From positions 1,302,001 through 1,366,000 of the forward strand of contig NZ_LNTU01000001.1 in the NCBI RefSeq assembly GCF_001558695.1: a stretch of 64,000 bases of DNA. The letters run 5' to 3'. Shown piece after piece: positions 63,410-64,000 of the stretch (its first letter is position 1; the number at the start of each line of letters is the position of its first letter). The notes below the pieces were generated by a model, which did not search any database, was not told the DNA's origin, and saw only the letters and a list, made by a program, of their open reading frames with translations. A program made the translations under genes and the position numbers. Source of the stretch: Paramesorhizobium deserti (GTDB lineage: Bacteria > Pseudomonadota > Alphaproteobacteria > Rhizobiales > Rhizobiaceae).

Positions 63410-64000
63410 ATGGGCGCGACAATCAAGAAGATCGGGATCATCGGAGCAGGGCAGATGGGCAGCGGCATCGCCCATGTCTGCGCGATCGCCGGCTATGACG
63501 TGCTGTTGCACGATGCTTCGGTCGAGCGGCTGGAAAACGGCATCGCCACGATCAACGGCAACATGTCCCGGCAGGTTTCTTCCGGCAAGCTTGATGAGAA
63601 GACTCATCGGGAGGCGATGAACCGTATCCATATGGCCAACAAGATGGACGATCTCGCCGGCGTCGATCTCGCCATCGAGGCGGCGACCGAGGACGAGACC
63701 GTCAAGCGCAAGATCTTCGCGCAGCTTTGCCCGGTTCTCAATCCGGAGGCCTTGCTTGCTACCAACACCTCCTCGATCTCGATCACCCGTCTTGCCTCAA
63801 CCACGGATCGCCCGGAGCGTTTCATCGGCATCCATTTCATGAATCCGGTCCCGGTGATGAAGCTGGTCGAACTGGTGCGTGGGATCGCTACCGAAGACGT
63901 GACCTTCGAGACCGCCCGCACTTTTGTCGAAAGCCTCGACAAGACGATCACTGTGGCGGAGGATTTCCCGGCCTTCATCGTCAACCGCATCCTCCTGCCG
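63410..64000 (+). CDS. hbdA: 3-hydroxybutyryl-CoA dehydrogenase (3' end outside the window)
   Basis: The frame opens at 63410 (MGATIKKIGIIGAGQMGSGI) and is open to the window edge (197 codons of the usual 290). The NAD-binding motif GAGQMGSGIAHVCAIAGYDV, ATNTSSISITRLAS and IHFMNPVPVMKLVELV with the catalytic His and Glu are visible. It oxidises 3-hydroxybutyryl-CoA in butyrate and PHB metabolism. Location after etfBA is the usual rhizobial order. The ribosome site, GGGTGG, is modest. Confidence 0.95.
   Translation, partial: MGATIKKIGIIGAGQMGSGIAHVCAIAGYDVLLHDASVERLENGIATINGNMSRQVSSGKLDEKTHREAMNRIHMANKMDDLAGVDLAIEAATEDETVKRKIFAQLCPVLNPEALLATNTSSISITRLASTTDRPERFIGIHFMNPVPVMKLVELVRGIATEDVTFETARTFVESLDKTITVAEDFPAFIVNRILLP

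Overview
The window reads as one chromosomal segment of an alphaproteobacterium of the order Hyphomicrobiales (Rhizobiales), most likely the Brucellaceae/Phyllobacteriaceae branch. Supporting signs are high GC with dense genes, sigma-54-driven glnK-amtB, a SAM-II riboswitch on metA, TTAA-N7-TTAA CtrA-type sites in front of ftsK and ftsE, the hemC-hemD-mitofilin-hemY order, the cNMP-protein/CenR/YkuD cluster, the HIG1-cobO-etfBA-hbd cluster and several dispersed palindromic repeats of the type common in rhizobia. No tRNA, rRNA, CRISPR array, insertion sequence or prophage was seen. The species cannot be fixed from the window alone.

Layout. 1-1.4 kb: a small regulator/membrane-protein pair (TetR plus a DUF2306-like protein cut by the window edge) with three matching operator copies. 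1.4-7.9 kb: rplS, an amino-acid ABC binding protein and permease without an ATPase, leuC, a membrane diguanylate cyclase, a small secreted protein and a GNAT acetyltransferase. 8-11.8 kb: sdhCDAB. 12-15.4 kb: glyoxalase-like protein, OsmC, UbiH-type hydroxylase, TesB. 15.5-17.6 kb: glnK and amtB, each behind its own -24/-12 promoter. 17.7-22.2 kb: ftsK, lolA, xthA. 22.6-26.9 kb: cyclic-nucleotide-binding protein, CenR, YkuD protein, MocR regulator and divergent EamA exporter. 26.9-30.5 kb: ETF-beta lysine methyltransferase homolog, EVE and YciI proteins, gpsA, tsaD. 30.5-36.7 kb: hemC, hemD, Mic60, hemY, TerB, glutamine amidotransferase. 36.7-43.5 kb: MFS exporter, aqpZ, an Rz1-like small lipoprotein, a methyltransferase, riboswitch-controlled metA, hisC-tyrC. 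43.5-49.8 kb: DUF2125, ChaC, PlsC, YdcF, ftsX-ftsE, a small membrane protein, hpt. 49.9-56.5 kb: a large Gln-rich DUF4175 protein, lysA, lptM, argH, tlpA. 56.5-64 kb: LysE, YaiI, EamA, YihY, SDR, HIG1, cobalamin adenosyltransferase, etfBA and a truncated hbd.

Most genes are housekeeping: TCA and respiratory chain (sdh, UbiH, etf, HIG1), tetrapyrrole and cobalamin supply (hemCD, hemY, cobO), amino-acid synthesis (leuC, metA, hisC, tyrC, lysA, argH), nitrogen sensing (glnK/amtB), and division and envelope (ftsK, ftsEX, lolA, lptM, CenR). The interest lies mainly in regulation: the SAM-II aptamer with its downstream terminator, CtrA-type sites, a perfect 24-bp palindrome with a LiuR-like core before etfBA, the TetR operators, and repeat families that abut or supply gene ends and promoters. 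A second thread is that a METTL20-type methyltransferase gene and its presumed substrate gene etfB, with the target lysine motif intact, both lie in this window.
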